64,000 bases of DNA, taken from the NCBI GenBank assembly GCA_009918675.1, contig RGDM01000011.1:1-64000 (forward strand). Direction: 5' to 3'. The position numbers and the translations under genes are program-made. This document shows, in pieces, positions 51,507 through 60,666 of this stretch; positions within the stretch are counted from its first letter, which is position 1; every line of letters begins with the position of its first letter. The notes beneath the pieces were generated by a model. The model was not told the origin of the DNA and ran no database searches. It saw only the letters and a list, made by a program, of their open reading frames with translations. The DNA comes from a bacterium. GTDB taxonomy: Bacteria; Bdellovibrionota_B; Oligoflexia; Silvanigrellales; Silvanigrellaceae.

Positions 51507-52052
51507 TTATGCAGATTTCTTGTGTTCAGACTTCCCTTCTACTTTTACCTCTCCGGAACTTGTTCCAGATTCCAAAATATTGATCTTTCTTCGTTGCGGT
51601 TGACCTGATTTTGCGATGGTCAGCGACAAAACTCCTGAATCGAAATTAGCCTGCACTTTATCGAGATTCATATTTTCGGGCAGCGGTAAGTGCCGTTCAA
51701 ATGCACCGACCCGACGCTCGTGATAATGAGTGCCGCCCTTTTCTTCTTTCCGTTCGCTTTTGCGCTCGCCCGACACCACCAGCGTATTGCCTTTGAGCTC
51801 AACGTTGATGTCTTTTGCATGCATACCTGGAAGATCCAAACAGATGAGGAAATCATTGTCGCGTTCAACGATATCGCAAGCGGGCTCGTAGCCGTGCAGA
51901 GCAGTTTCGCGCAAGCCAACATCTGAAGTAAATTCGTTCATGAAATCTTCAAACAACCGGTCCATTCTGCGGAAAAAATTGGTGGTGATAGGTGCGTTCC
52001 AAAGGCGCGAGGGAGAAAGACTACGATTTCTCCAGACGTCAATATTGCTCAT
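51507..52052 (-). CDS. Small heat-shock protein, Hsp20/alpha-crystallin family
   Basis: The 181-residue protein has a variable N-terminus with RRMDRLFEDFMNEF, the alpha-crystallin domain (about 65-160, ACDIVERDNDFLICLDLPGMHAKDINVELKGNTLVVSGER-type strands) and a C-terminal tail. The dimer loop HYHERRVGAFERHLPLP and the GVLSLTIAK motif are present. The I-x-I-type anchor may be KINIL. It prevents aggregation of unfolded proteins as an oligomer. AGGAGG lies 7 bases before the ATG at 52052, a strong site. Neighbours include other stress genes on both strands. Confidence 0.93.
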   Translation of the reverse strand: MSNIDVWRNRSLSPSRLWNAPITTNFFRRMDRLFEDFMNEFTSDVGLRETALHGYEPACDIVERDNDFLICLDLPGMHAKDINVELKGNTLVVSGERKSERKEEKGGTHYHERRVGAFERHLPLPENMNLDKVQANFDSGVLSLTIAKSGQPQRRKINILESGTSSGEVKVEGKSEHKKSA

Positions 52053-52176
52053 TGTTTGTCCTCCTGAGTGGTTGAAACTCAGAGCGGACAATAGAGTGAG
52101 GAGTTCGTGGTGGCGAGGTGAGCGGGGTGATTCCTGGGTAAGATTGTACTGCTCAACAAAGCGATAACTTATTCAA

Positions 52177-52995
52177 TTAAGTGAGTTCAGGCCAAAGAAT
52201 TTTTGCACCTAATTCCCGCGCCCGGTGTGCGATTGGGTCGTCTGGCAATGCCGTCAGAACTTCAATTCCATCACCGATCAAAGCAATTGTGTGTTCAAAC
52301 TGAGCGCTTGGCTTGCCGTCAGGAGTGACAGCAGTCCAGCCATCTTTAAGCATCTTGCTGCGCCAATCACCGCCGTTGATCATGGGTTCAATTGTAAAGC
52401 ACATCCCGCGCACGAGTTTGACTCCCGTGCCTGGTCGACCATAGTGGGTGATTGCAGGTTCTTCATGAAAAATTTTGCCAATTCCGTGGCCAACAAAGTC
52501 GCGCACCACAGTGCAGCCGCGAGCCTCAGCATAAGATTGGATTGCATGTCCAATATCGCCCACACGCACACCATGTGAACAAACTGCCATTGCACGCGCC
52601 AAAGATTCACTTGAAGTTTCGGTGACTAACCGGCGTTCTTCGGAGATGTTCTCGCCCACGTAAAAAGTTCTTGAGGTGTCTCCGAAGTATCCATCGAGAG
52701 TCACGGTGACGTCAATGTTGATAATGTCGCCGTCATTAAGTTTAACGTCAGGATTCGGAATGCCATGGCAAATGACGTCATTAATGCTTGTGCAGACAGA
52801 CTTAGGAAAGCCACGGTAATTGAGCGGGCTTGGATATGCACCATGAGCGACGATGTAATCGTGAACGATTGTGTTGATTTCCTCGGTCGAAATTCCGGCC
52901 TTTACAAATGCGCCAACGTGGCGAAGCGTTTCGGCGGCAAGGCGACCAGCCGCACGCATCATTTGAATGTCATCTGCAGATTTAAGCTTAGCCAC
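52177..52995 (-). CDS. map: Methionine aminopeptidase, type I
   Basis: The 272-residue metalloprotease removes N-terminal Met. The five metal ligands are visible: Asp95 and Asp106 (NIDVTVTLDGYFGDTSR), His170 (VGHGIGKIFHEEP), Glu203 (TIEPMI) and Glu234 (AQFEHTIAL). It lacks an N-terminal zinc extension. It uses a GTG start at 52995, 4 bases after the fabD stop, with GGGAG spanning the junction, so fabD and map are coupled. The pairing with fabD is less usual than the secY-map arrangement found in many bacteria. Confidence 0.95.
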   Translation of the reverse strand: MAKLKSADDIQMMRAAGRLAAETLRHVGAFVKAGISTEEINTIVHDYIVAHGAYPSPLNYRGFPKSVCTSINDVICHGIPNPDVKLNDGDIINIDVTVTLDGYFGDTSRTFYVGENISEERRLVTETSSESLARAMAVCSHGVRVGDIGHAIQSYAEARGCTVVRDFVGHGIGKIFHEEPAITHYGRPGTGVKLVRGMCFTIEPMINGGDWRSKMLKDGWTAVTPDGKPSAQFEHTIALIGDGIEVLTALPDDPIAHRARELGAKILWPELT

Positions 52996-52999
52996 GCTC

Positions 53000-53953
53000 T
53001 TATGCTCCCAGTGCGGCGAGGATATTCTTCATCGATTCAGAGTCGTGTGTACCTGCACTGATGGCATTGTCGAGCGTTTTTTTCACAAGCCCTTGGAGCA
53101 CCGCACCTGTACCAACCTCGAGCCAAAGAGAGGGTTGTTCGGCCGAGGCAATGCCATCGAGGGTTTGAGTCCAGAGAACAGCACTGGCGATTTGTTTGAC
53201 CAACTGTGTGCGTGAGTATTTGCTTTCGCTGTATTTGAGCGCATCGACGTTTGCATACAAAGGTGTCAGCAATGCCTTGAGCGACACCTGCTCCAGGTAC
53301 TGTTCCATTTCTTTCGCAGCGGGCTGCATCAAACTCGAATGGAAGGGTGCGCTCACTGATAGAGGTATTCCGCGACCGAGTTTTTCTGCAGAAATTCGGC
53401 TCACTGCAGCATCGACAGCGGCTTTGTGGCCGCTGATGACCACCTGCGAGCGTGAATTGAAGTTAACGGGTTCAACGCACGCTTGTTCGGTACTCAGCTC
53501 TTTGCAAAGCGCGACAACCTTTTCAACCTGGCTTCCAACGTAGGCAGCCATTCCGCCAACTCCGAGCGGAACTGCACGTTGCATGGCTTGTCCACGGAAG
53601 CGAACAGCCTTCAGTGCATCTGAAAATTGAAGCGCACCGGCACAGACCAAGGCGGAGTACTCTCCAAGGCTATGCCCTGCAACAGCCTGGACCGCTTTAA
53701 GATTGGCTCTTTTAGCCAGCACGCGATGAGCCGCAACGCTGCTCGCCAGCAGCGCCGGCTGGGTATATTCTGTCAAATTGAGTTGCTGTTGGGGGTCTTC
53801 AAAGCAAAGACGTTCCATGCTGAATCCGAGAGCATCCGATGCCTCGGCAAGAGTCTCCCGGTATTCCGAAAAGTTTTCGGATAAATCGCGGCCCATGCCG
53901 ACAGTTTGGCTGCCTTGGCCCGGAAAAAGCATGACAATACGTGATACATCCAT
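53000..53953 (-). CDS. fabD: Malonyl-CoA:ACP transacylase (FabD)
   Basis: The 317-residue enzyme loads malonate onto ACP for fatty-acid synthesis. LFPGQGSQ opens the fold, GHSLGEYSALV has the catalytic Ser95, and SAPFHSSLM holds the His. The length is typical (about 310). GGGGGAG lies 6 bases before the ATG at 53953; a longer frame to 54016 runs into the divergent Nudix start and is not used. The intergenic stretch of 39 bases to the Nudix ATG must hold two divergent promoters. No other fab genes are in the window. Confidence 0.95.
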   Translation of the reverse strand: MDVSRIVMLFPGQGSQTVGMGRDLSENFSEYRETLAEASDALGFSMERLCFEDPQQQLNLTEYTQPALLASSVAAHRVLAKRANLKAVQAVAGHSLGEYSALVCAGALQFSDALKAVRFRGQAMQRAVPLGVGGMAAYVGSQVEKVVALCKELSTEQACVEPVNFNSRSQVVISGHKAAVDAAVSRISAEKLGRGIPLSVSAPFHSSLMQPAAKEMEQYLEQVSLKALLTPLYANVDALKYSESKYSRTQLVKQIASAVLWTQTLDGIASAEQPSLWLEVGTGAVLQGLVKKTLDNAISAGTHDSESMKNILAALGA

Positions 53954-53992
53954 GACAACTCCCCCTCTTTTGTAAGATTTTAGGTGTAGCGC

Positions 53993-54511
53993 ATGACTTA
54001 TACGGAACAGCAGCACGTGAGCAAGAGTCTCGGGAGTTTACCGCGGCGTCTGCGCATGTGGGTTGTGCGTTTGTGGTTGAAAACCTTTGGCCCGCGCTGG
54101 ACAGTTGGGGTGCTGTGTATTCTTCGCGATTCCGAGGGGCGGGTGTGTCTCTTAAAGCATAAAGGACGAGTCAAGCCGTGGGGGTTGCCTGGTGGTCTGA
54201 TCAAGTGGCCTGAGTTGCCTCAGGTTGGTTTGGTGCGGGAAATTTATGAAGAACTAGGGTGGTCTGCCACTGAGGTTTTGGGACAGACGCCATTTGTTCT
54301 CAGAAATTCGCTCGTGAGCGAGAATTTTCCAATGCTAGAGCTTATCTTTGAAGCCAATCGGACGCTGAGTGCAGATGAATGTGCCGGTTGGGCTGTGCAA
54401 GCTTCGGAAATATCCGAATTTGCTTGGTTTCATGCAGATGAATTGGCCGCCCTGCAGGGAATCCTTGAGCGTCACCGAGCTCTTCTGTTGGATGTGTTGC
54501 GTCGCACCTGA
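53993..54511 (+). CDS. Nudix hydrolase
   Basis: The 172-residue protein has an exact Nudix box (GGLIKWPE-x7-REIYEELGW) with the spacing GX5EX7REUXEEXGU. An N-terminal basic helical segment (RRLRMWVVRLWLKTFGPRW) may contact membrane or substrate. The substrate is not identifiable; families with this layout include ADP-ribose, CoA and mutagenic-nucleotide hydrolases. TAGGTG lies 6 bases before the ATG. It precedes thrS by 54 bases and diverges from fabD. Confidence 0.87.
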   Translation: MTYTEQQHVSKSLGSLPRRLRMWVVRLWLKTFGPRWTVGVLCILRDSEGRVCLLKHKGRVKPWGLPGGLIKWPELPQVGLVREIYEELGWSATEVLGQTPFVLRNSLVSENFPMLELIFEANRTLSADECAGWAVQASEISEFAWFHADELAALQGILERHRALLLDVLRRT

Positions 54512-54565
54512 CGGTGTCATAAACAAATTGGATTCTGAAGTGTTCCAAGCCGGGAGGAAGTTATT

Positions 54566-56512
54566 TTGAGCTCACAAGTCAGCGTGTTCTTGCCAGATGG
54601 TTCTACTCGCACTCTGCCTGCGCCTTGTTCTTTGGCTGACGTTGCACTCAACATTGGTCCTGGTCTTGCAAAAAGTGCTGTCGCTGGAAAAATCGATGGC
54701 AAGTTGTGTGATTTGAGTTGTGAACTCAAAGGCGGAGAAAAGATCGAAATTATTGTCGGCAATTCGCCCGCTGGTTTGGAAATTATTCGCCATTCGACTG
54801 CACATTTGATGGCAATGGCTATTCAAGACGTTTTTCCAGGCACACAAATTACTATTGGCCCGGTTGTTGAAAATCAATTTTATTACGACGTAAAGCCGCC
54901 GGAAGGGATCAAAATCAGTTCAAATGATTTTGAAACCATTGAAAAGAAAATGAGCGAAATCTGCAGTAAAGATTTCAAAGTGATTCCGCGGGTCGTTTCG
55001 CGCAATGAAGCTATTTCACACTTCCAAAAGTTGGGTGAGAAATTTAAAGCCGAGATTGTTGGTGATATTCCCGAAAGTGAAGCCATCAAGATTTACGAGA
55101 TGGGCGGATGGGGCGATCTGTGTCGCGGTCCTCATGTGCCAAGCACCGGCAAATTGGGTGCGTTTAAATTAATGAGTATTGCTGGTGCCTACTGGCGCGC
55201 AAATAAAGACAACGATCAGTTGACCCGCATTTACGGCACTGCGTGGGCAAATAAAAAAGATCTCGATGCTTACCTGCACATGCTCGAAGAGGCGAAGAAA
55301 CGCGATCACGTTGTTCTTGGTAAACAACTCGAGCTCTTTGCGCTGATTCCCGAGTCTGCCGTGGGTGCGCCTTTCTTTCTCCCCAATGGCGCTAAGCTGT
55401 TTGTGCTTTTGCAAAACTATATCCGGCGCAAACAGACTGAATTTGGCTTCCGCGAAATCCATACGCCCCAGGTGATGAACGTTGATCTGTGGAAGATGAG
55501 CGGACACTACGACAATTATCGCGAGAATATGTTTTTCACCCAGGTCGATGAGCAGCAGTATGCCATTAAGCCAATGAGCTGCCCGGCTCACGTGAAAGTC
55601 TTCCAAACCGGACTGCGTAGCTATCGCGAGCTACCTATGCGATATGCTGAATTCGGCGTTGTTCATCGCAATGAGCTGAGCGGAACTGTGCATGGTCTGA
55701 CGCGCGTGCGCCGAATTACACAAGATGATGGTCATATTTTCTGCATGCCAGAACAAATTCAAGGCGAGATGAAATCCGCGTTGCGTTTCGTGCGCGATGC
55801 GTATCGCGATCTGACGTTCGAAGAAGTTCGTTTCTATCTTTCGACACGTCCAGAAAAGCGAGTCGGCGCGGAAGAACTTTGGGATACTGCAGAAAACGCG
55901 TTGGTTGAAGCGCTTAAATCTGAGGGAATTGATTATATTTTGAACCCTGGCGATGGCGCTTTTTATGGCCCGAAGATCGACATCAAGGTTAAAGATGCAA
56001 TTGGCCGATTCCATCAATGTGCAACAATTCAGCTCGACTTCCAAACTGCAGGTCGCCTAGGTGCGTCGTATGTATCGGCAGCCAATAAGCCCGAGGTCCC
56101 TGTGATGATCCATCGTGCGGTTCTGGGTTCGGTTGAGCGCTTTATGGGTGTCTTTATTGAGCATACGGCAGGGCATTTCCCATTGGGGCTATGCCCGGTC
56201 CAAGCGCGTATCGTGACGGTGAAAGAATCGTGCGTTGAATGGGCAGAGCAAGCCCGCTCTCAATTGGCAGCACTTGGAGTTCGGGTTGATACGGATTTCA
56301 GCAATGACACCCTGTCGGCGAAAGTGCGTGAAGCACAGGTGAGCAAAATTCCATTTATGCTCGTTATTGGTGACAAGGAAGTGGAAAACCGCACCCTGAC
56401 TCCTCGCTACCGCGACGGAAGGAATCGCGATGCCATGAGTCCGCAGGCTTTTGCGGCGCTTGTAAAAGAGGAGTCTGGCGTCTTTTGGGGCCTGGATGTG
56501 AATCAGCATTGA
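54566..56512 (+). CDS. thrS: Threonyl-tRNA synthetase
   Basis: The 648-residue class II synthetase uses a TTG start with GGGAGG 8 bases upstream; the low-efficiency codon may set a low level. A TGS domain (1-62) is followed by the editing domain with His76 and His80 (HSTAHLMAMA) and DLCRGPHVPSTG. The catalytic core has SCPAHVKVFQ (zinc Cys), RYAEFGVVHRNELSG (motif 2) and HRAVLGSVERFMGVFIEH (motif 3). The C-terminal anticodon domain ends the protein. Its tRNA-Thr(TGT) partner lies at 2 kb in this window. Confidence 0.97.
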   Translation: MSSQVSVFLPDGSTRTLPAPCSLADVALNIGPGLAKSAVAGKIDGKLCDLSCELKGGEKIEIIVGNSPAGLEIIRHSTAHLMAMAIQDVFPGTQITIGPVVENQFYYDVKPPEGIKISSNDFETIEKKMSEICSKDFKVIPRVVSRNEAISHFQKLGEKFKAEIVGDIPESEAIKIYEMGGWGDLCRGPHVPSTGKLGAFKLMSIAGAYWRANKDNDQLTRIYGTAWANKKDLDAYLHMLEEAKKRDHVVLGKQLELFALIPESAVGAPFFLPNGAKLFVLLQNYIRRKQTEFGFREIHTPQVMNVDLWKMSGHYDNYRENMFFTQVDEQQYAIKPMSCPAHVKVFQTGLRSYRELPMRYAEFGVVHRNELSGTVHGLTRVRRITQDDGHIFCMPEQIQGEMKSALRFVRDAYRDLTFEEVRFYLSTRPEKRVGAEELWDTAENALVEALKSEGIDYILNPGDGAFYGPKIDIKVKDAIGRFHQCATIQLDFQTAGRLGASYVSAANKPEVPVMIHRAVLGSVERFMGVFIEHTAGHFPLGLCPVQARIVTVKESCVEWAEQARSQLAALGVRVDTDFSNDTLSAKVREAQVSKIPFMLVIGDKEVENRTLTPRYRDGRNRDAMSPQAFAALVKEESGVFWGLDVNQH

Positions 56513-56594
56513 AATTTGCTGTTTGGTTGTTAAATATATTCAGATGAATTGAGTCTAAGAATTGGATTTTGAAATTTTTTGCACGGAGGCAATC

Positions 56595-57257
56595 ATGATT
56601 TCAAGAAGAAGTTTTGCAAAGGTCGTATGCGTTGCGAGTGGTTTTTTTGTGATGGGTGGAGCGTTCGCCGCAGCTGAACAAAAACCTGAAAGCGCGAGTA
56701 AAAAGTCTTCTTCCAAAGATGGAAAAAAAGAGAAATCTTCAAGCAAAGAGGTAAAGAAAGTGAATCCAAATGCTGTGACAGTGACGATGGTGACCAACAA
56801 GGGAACGATCAAAATTGAACTCGACAAAGAGAAAGCACCTATTTCGGTGGAAAACTTTTTGGGGTACGTGAAGTCGGGCCACTACAACAACACCATCTTC
56901 CACCGCGTGATCGATAAATTCATGATTCAGGGCGGCGGATTCGATGATAAGATGACTCAAAAGCCAACCAAAGCACCCATTAAAACCGAAGCATCGAATG
57001 GTTTGAAAAACGTCCGCGGCACTCTCGCAATGGCTCGCACAGCCGACGTGAATTCGGCCACCGCTCAGTTTTTTATCAACCTGGTCGACAACCCTTACCT
57101 CGATTTCCCGAACAACGGTGGTTACACCGTTTTTGGCAAGGTGACAGAGGGGATGAATGTTGTTGATGACATTGCCACAACGAAAACAGGCTCATTTGGG
57201 ATGCACAGCGATGTCCCTGTGAAGCCTATCGTTATCGAGTCTGTTAAGGCGGACTGA
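56595..57257 (+). CDS. Exported cyclophilin-type peptidyl-prolyl isomerase
   Basis: The 220-residue protein has a signal sequence with a twin-arginine motif SRRSFAK, a mildly hydrophobic stretch and AFA cleavage near 28. A Lys/Ser-rich linker (about 32-55) leads into a PpiA-like cyclophilin domain with [16 protein letters not shown] (catalytic Arg) and [19 protein letters not shown]. It catalyses proline isomerisation in the periplasm. The Tat motif is unexpected for this family. GGAGG is 5 bases before the ATG at 56595; the frame upstream to 56562 is not needed. Confidence 0.9.
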   Translation: MISRRSFAKVVCVASGFFVMGGAFAAAEQKPESASKKSSSKDGKKEKSSSKEVKKVNPNAVTVTMVTNKGTIKIELDKEKAPISVENFLGYVKSGHYNNTIFHRVIDKFMIQGGGFDDKMTQKPTKAPIKTEASNGLKNVRGTLAMARTADVNSATAQFFINLVDNPYLDFPNNGGYTVFGKVTEGMNVVDDIATTKTGSFGMHSDVPVKPIVIESVKAD

Positions 57258-57277
57258 TTTTTGATACTCGCGGGCGG

Positions 57278-58348
57278 TCAATTCCGCTCGAAGTGAACGG
57301 TTAGATTCAGATCAACGTCCCGGAAACCAGATGTTGATTTTGCGGTTGATGTGCGGTGCAACGCCTTTTCAATCACGAAATCAACCAATGTCCCGTCCGG
57401 GCGTTGAATGAATCCTTTCAAGCCCTCCCGCACACCATCTTCGGTTCCCATATTTATTGTCGCATTGTTGCCGTTGTATTTGAGGATCAAACCTTTGCGC
57501 TCAGTTCCCAGAAAAGGAGAACTGAATGCGGTGATTTTGTAACCTCCTCCGGAGTCGACCTGGTCCGCATAAACTCGAATCCATACGGTACCCGGCTCGC
57601 GCAAAACCAATTTATCCTGTCCAGTGAGCTCAAAAGTTAAGCCCGTTGGGGTGATGCATTCGGCCTTAACTCCCTTTGCTTGATCCACCGAAATGAATTT
57701 CAGCTGCAGGGTTTCGGCGTTATTCGCGTCGTAGCGAAACCAATCTGTGCGGTTGCCATCGCGATAGCTGACCGCGCTCTCCTTGCTTTGAGAGTTGGCA
57801 AGTTGTTGAGCACCCTCTCTGCCTTTGTCGGCGCCCGATAACGCATCGGGATCTTCAGGCTGGAATCGCGCTGCAAGTGAAGCGCCGAAAGATTGGCCTT
57901 GTAATGGATCAACGACAACAAAATATGTGCCCGCTTCAACATTCAAAGTGATGTTCACTGGAGAACTCGGAGCGAGATCAATTTCCTTTTGAAAAAGGCT
58001 GCGGCGGCCCGTGTAGTTGCGGACACTGAGTCGAACTTTGCCCACGTTTGAGTTGGATTGCATACCAATGGTCAGCACACCGCGAGTCAAGACGACAACT
58101 TTACGCCAAGGTTGACTTATGGCTTCCGTCTGAGGTGAGAGTTGTAGAGAATTAGCCTCGCCCCATGAGATTGGCACTGCTGTGCGAACTTGCGGGGGAG
58201 ACGACTCACAAGCCGAGAGAGTGCTTAAAAGAATTCCGAATGCGCATGCATTTCGCGCGAGAAGGTGCAGTCTGCAGCCGCGATTCTGCCACGCCTTTTG
58301 AGTTGCACGTGGGCATGAATCTTGGTGATTGTGTGAACGCGCCTTCAT
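57278..58348 (-). CDS. Lipoprotein of unknown function (356 aa)
   Basis: A charged N-region (about 35 residues) and hydrophobic stretch lead to lipobox LSAC at about residue 47. The mature part is beta-rich, with jelly-roll-like strands (KVRLSVRNYTGRR, VNITLNVEAGTYFVVVDPLQGQ) as in bacterial pre-peptidase C-terminal domains, and a second domain after about 150 (DWFRYDANNAETLQLKFISVDQ, GTVWIRVYADQVDSGGGYKIT). The final 75 residues resemble a small separate domain. Such proteins tend to bind other surface proteins. Its long charged N-region is unusual for a lipoprotein signal, and a later start is possible. Confidence 0.72.
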   Translation of the reverse strand: MKARSHNHQDSCPRATQKAWQNRGCRLHLLARNACAFGILLSTLSACESSPPQVRTAVPISWGEANSLQLSPQTEAISQPWRKVVVLTRGVLTIGMQSNSNVGKVRLSVRNYTGRRSLFQKEIDLAPSSPVNITLNVEAGTYFVVVDPLQGQSFGASLAARFQPEDPDALSGADKGREGAQQLANSQSKESAVSYRDGNRTDWFRYDANNAETLQLKFISVDQAKGVKAECITPTGLTFELTGQDKLVLREPGTVWIRVYADQVDSGGGYKITAFSSPFLGTERKGLILKYNGNNATINMGTEDGVREGLKGFIQRPDGTLVDFVIEKALHRTSTAKSTSGFRDVDLNLTVHFERN

Positions 58349-58398
58349 TTTACAATCCTATCCGATTACAAAGTCTGGTTTCAGAAAAGAAGTTCGGC

Positions 58399-58434
58399 AT
58401 CCTTGGGCAGTGAGCTGAGCATTCGCCCAAGGAT
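58399..58434 (-). terminator. Hairpin ending the fadIJ operon
   Basis: ATCCTTGGGC (58399-58408) pairs perfectly with GCCCAAGGAT (58425-58434) around 16 bases. On the minus strand a T-rich stretch (TTCTTTTC) follows a few bases later. It lies just past the fadJ stop, so it may be a weak Rho-independent terminator. Confidence 0.5.
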
Positions 58435-58451
58435 ACAGTCAAAGGCATGTC

Positions 58452-60653
58452 TTACCGGGCAGAATTTGTCCAGTGGGATGCTGGTGCAAAACGGGGGCCG
58501 TACTTTTGCGCCATCTCGGTTAATGTTTGTGACACCCGCGCATATCCGAGCTGTTGAGCATAATGAAACGGCCCGCCAAGGAAGGGCGGAAAGCCAAGAC
58601 CAAAGATTGCTCCAAGGTCTCCCGTCTCGGTTGTATTAATGATTCCCTCATCCAAACAGCGTGCTGCTTCATTCATGAAAACAAACATGCAGCGATCTGC
58701 GATGTCTTTCATATCAAAACGTTTGCGGTCATCGCCGTGCTTGAGGTGCTTGTAGATTGTTGCGTCTGGCTTGTCTTTGCGTCCGTCGACGTACGTATAG
58801 AAACCGCGGCCATTTTTGCGCCCCTTGCGGTCTTCAGCAATAATCGAGTTGAGCTCCGGTGGAATGACAATGCGCTCCGCAAATGCATCTTTCAGCACAG
58901 CAATAATGTGCGCGCCGACATCAATTCCAACTTCATCGAGCAAAGTGATGGGGCCAACCGGCATGCCAAAACGTTCGAGTGCTTGATCAATTTCTTCGAT
59001 GCTTGCTCCCTCTGAGAGGATATTGAGCGCTTCAGCAATGAGAAAGGCAAGAATGCGCGTTGTGTAGAAACCAGGTCCGTCTTTCACAACGATAATGTTT
59101 TTCCCCATTTTATTTGCAATTTCGAAAGCAGCACTGGCTGCGCGGGGAGAGGTGTTGTCGGTGGTGATAATCTCAACCAATGGCATCTTGGGAACCGGTG
59201 AGAAGAAATGCATGCCCACCACGTTTTCAGGATGACGAGCAGCTGCTGCAATTCGGCCGATAGGCAAACTCGAGGTGTTTGAGGCGAACACGAAGTTTTC
59301 GTCTTCAATTGCGTTTTCGCAGCGTTTCAGCATGTCGTGTTTAACCGCAAGATCTTCGAACACGGCCTCAATGACAAAGGGTGTACCGGCGAATGTCGAA
59401 AGATTCACTGTCGGGATGATGCGTCCCAATGCCGCGTCTCTATCAAACTTTTTAATGCGACGTTTTTTCATCCGCTCATCAAAGTACGATTGAACACCTT
59501 TGAGACCTCGTTGAACGCCAGCACCGTCGCGATCGAGAAGTGCGCAGCGGATATTTTTGTCGGAAAGGACTGTAGCAATTCCGCTGCCCATCAGGCCGGC
59601 TCCAACCATGCCAACAAATGTTTCACCCTTAAGAAGTGGATCGAGAACGGTTTCACGCGAGGCTTTTTGAGCATCCGCATCGAATGGATTCTTCTTAGCT
59701 GCAGTGATCATTCTGAAAATATGAACAAGCGATCGACTTTCAGGTGTGACAACCAAATCACCAAATAATTTCGCCTCGATTTTTAGACCTTCACTGAGCG
59801 GACGCGATAATCCTTTCATCACCGCTTCAAGCGCTTTTTTCGGGGCTGGATAAAAACCCTTCGTGTTTTTCTCTATCTGCTCAATTGTTTTTCTTTCGAT
59901 GATAGTGCGGCCAATGGAGTTTGTCTCCAGTGCCAGTTTTTGCATATCCAAGCTTGCAAGCTCTGAAGATTTCATATGCCCCAGAAATCCAAGTCCAGAT
60001 TTCTTTTTTTCAAGCGCAATAGGTTGGCTTGTTTTGCAGAGCTCAACCGCGCGTCGAACAAGTTGATTTTCAGGAACGACTTCGCTGACCAAACCAAGCT
60101 TCAGAGATTTCTTCGCATCAACTTTTTTACCTGTGAGAATCAGGTCGAGTGCAGGTGCAACTCCAATCACTCGAGGGAGGCGTTGAGTACCACCGCCTCC
60201 TGGCAAAAGGCCAAGTTGAATTTCAGGAAGTCCGAGTTGAGTGCTGTGGTGCGAGGAACAAATGCGATAGTGGCATGCAAGCGCAAGCTCTACGCCTCCG
60301 CCGATACAGACACCATTGATGGCGGCAATTGTCGGGACGTTGGCGTCTGCAAATTTCTGGAAGAGTGCATGCAGTGTTGATGAGGCTTCTTCGCCAGCCT
60401 TTTGGCTTGTGAGAGTGCCGAAAATACTGATGTCAACACCCGCAGAAAAACAACCAGGCTTTGAAGAGGTCATGACCAAACCAGCAATGCCGGGAGTGGC
60501 AAGTGCTTGTGAAACAACTTTATCTAGGTCGCTGAGGATCTCTTTAGAAAAAGCATTCATCGATTTTGTTTCGTCGTGGAAGTCGATAACGCAGACGGAA
60601 TCTTGCCAAGAAACACGCAATGTTTTTGTGCTTGAAATAATAGTGTTGTTCAT
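58452..60653 (-). CDS. fadJ: Fatty-acid oxidation alpha subunit (FadJ-like)
   Basis: The 733-residue fusion carries an N-terminal enoyl-CoA hydratase (about 1-190) with GGGVELALACHYR and GLPEIQLGLLPGGGGTQRLPR for the two catalytic Glu. A 3-hydroxyacyl-CoA dehydrogenase (about 310-720) follows with VGAGLMGSGIA (NAD) and MHFFSPVPKMPLVE. It performs two steps of beta-oxidation in complex with the thiolase. The length fits FadJ (714) and the partner fadI is directly upstream, 13 bases away. GAGGG lies 10 bases before the ATG at 60653. The frame to 60836 overlaps fadI and is not used. Confidence 0.94.
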   Translation of the reverse strand: MNNTIISSTKTLRVSWQDSVCVIDFHDETKSMNAFSKEILSDLDKVVSQALATPGIAGLVMTSSKPGCFSAGVDISIFGTLTSQKAGEEASSTLHALFQKFADANVPTIAAINGVCIGGGVELALACHYRICSSHHSTQLGLPEIQLGLLPGGGGTQRLPRVIGVAPALDLILTGKKVDAKKSLKLGLVSEVVPENQLVRRAVELCKTSQPIALEKKKSGLGFLGHMKSSELASLDMQKLALETNSIGRTIIERKTIEQIEKNTKGFYPAPKKALEAVMKGLSRPLSEGLKIEAKLFGDLVVTPESRSLVHIFRMITAAKKNPFDADAQKASRETVLDPLLKGETFVGMVGAGLMGSGIATVLSDKNIRCALLDRDGAGVQRGLKGVQSYFDERMKKRRIKKFDRDAALGRIIPTVNLSTFAGTPFVIEAVFEDLAVKHDMLKRCENAIEDENFVFASNTSSLPIGRIAAAARHPENVVGMHFFSPVPKMPLVEIITTDNTSPRAASAAFEIANKMGKNIIVVKDGPGFYTTRILAFLIAEALNILSEGASIEEIDQALERFGMPVGPITLLDEVGIDVGAHIIAVLKDAFAERIVIPPELNSIIAEDRKGRKNGRGFYTYVDGRKDKPDATIYKHLKHGDDRKRFDMKDIADRCMFVFMNEAARCLDEGIINTTETGDLGAIFGLGFPPFLGGPFHYAQQLGYARVSQTLTEMAQKYGPRFAPASHWTNSAR

Positions 60654-60666
60654 CTGCAAGAGTCCC

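Noticed and set aside
54512-54565. Leader control of thrS such as a T-box or tRNA-like fold
   Set aside because: Only 54 bases separate it from the Nudix stop, which is too short for such a leader.
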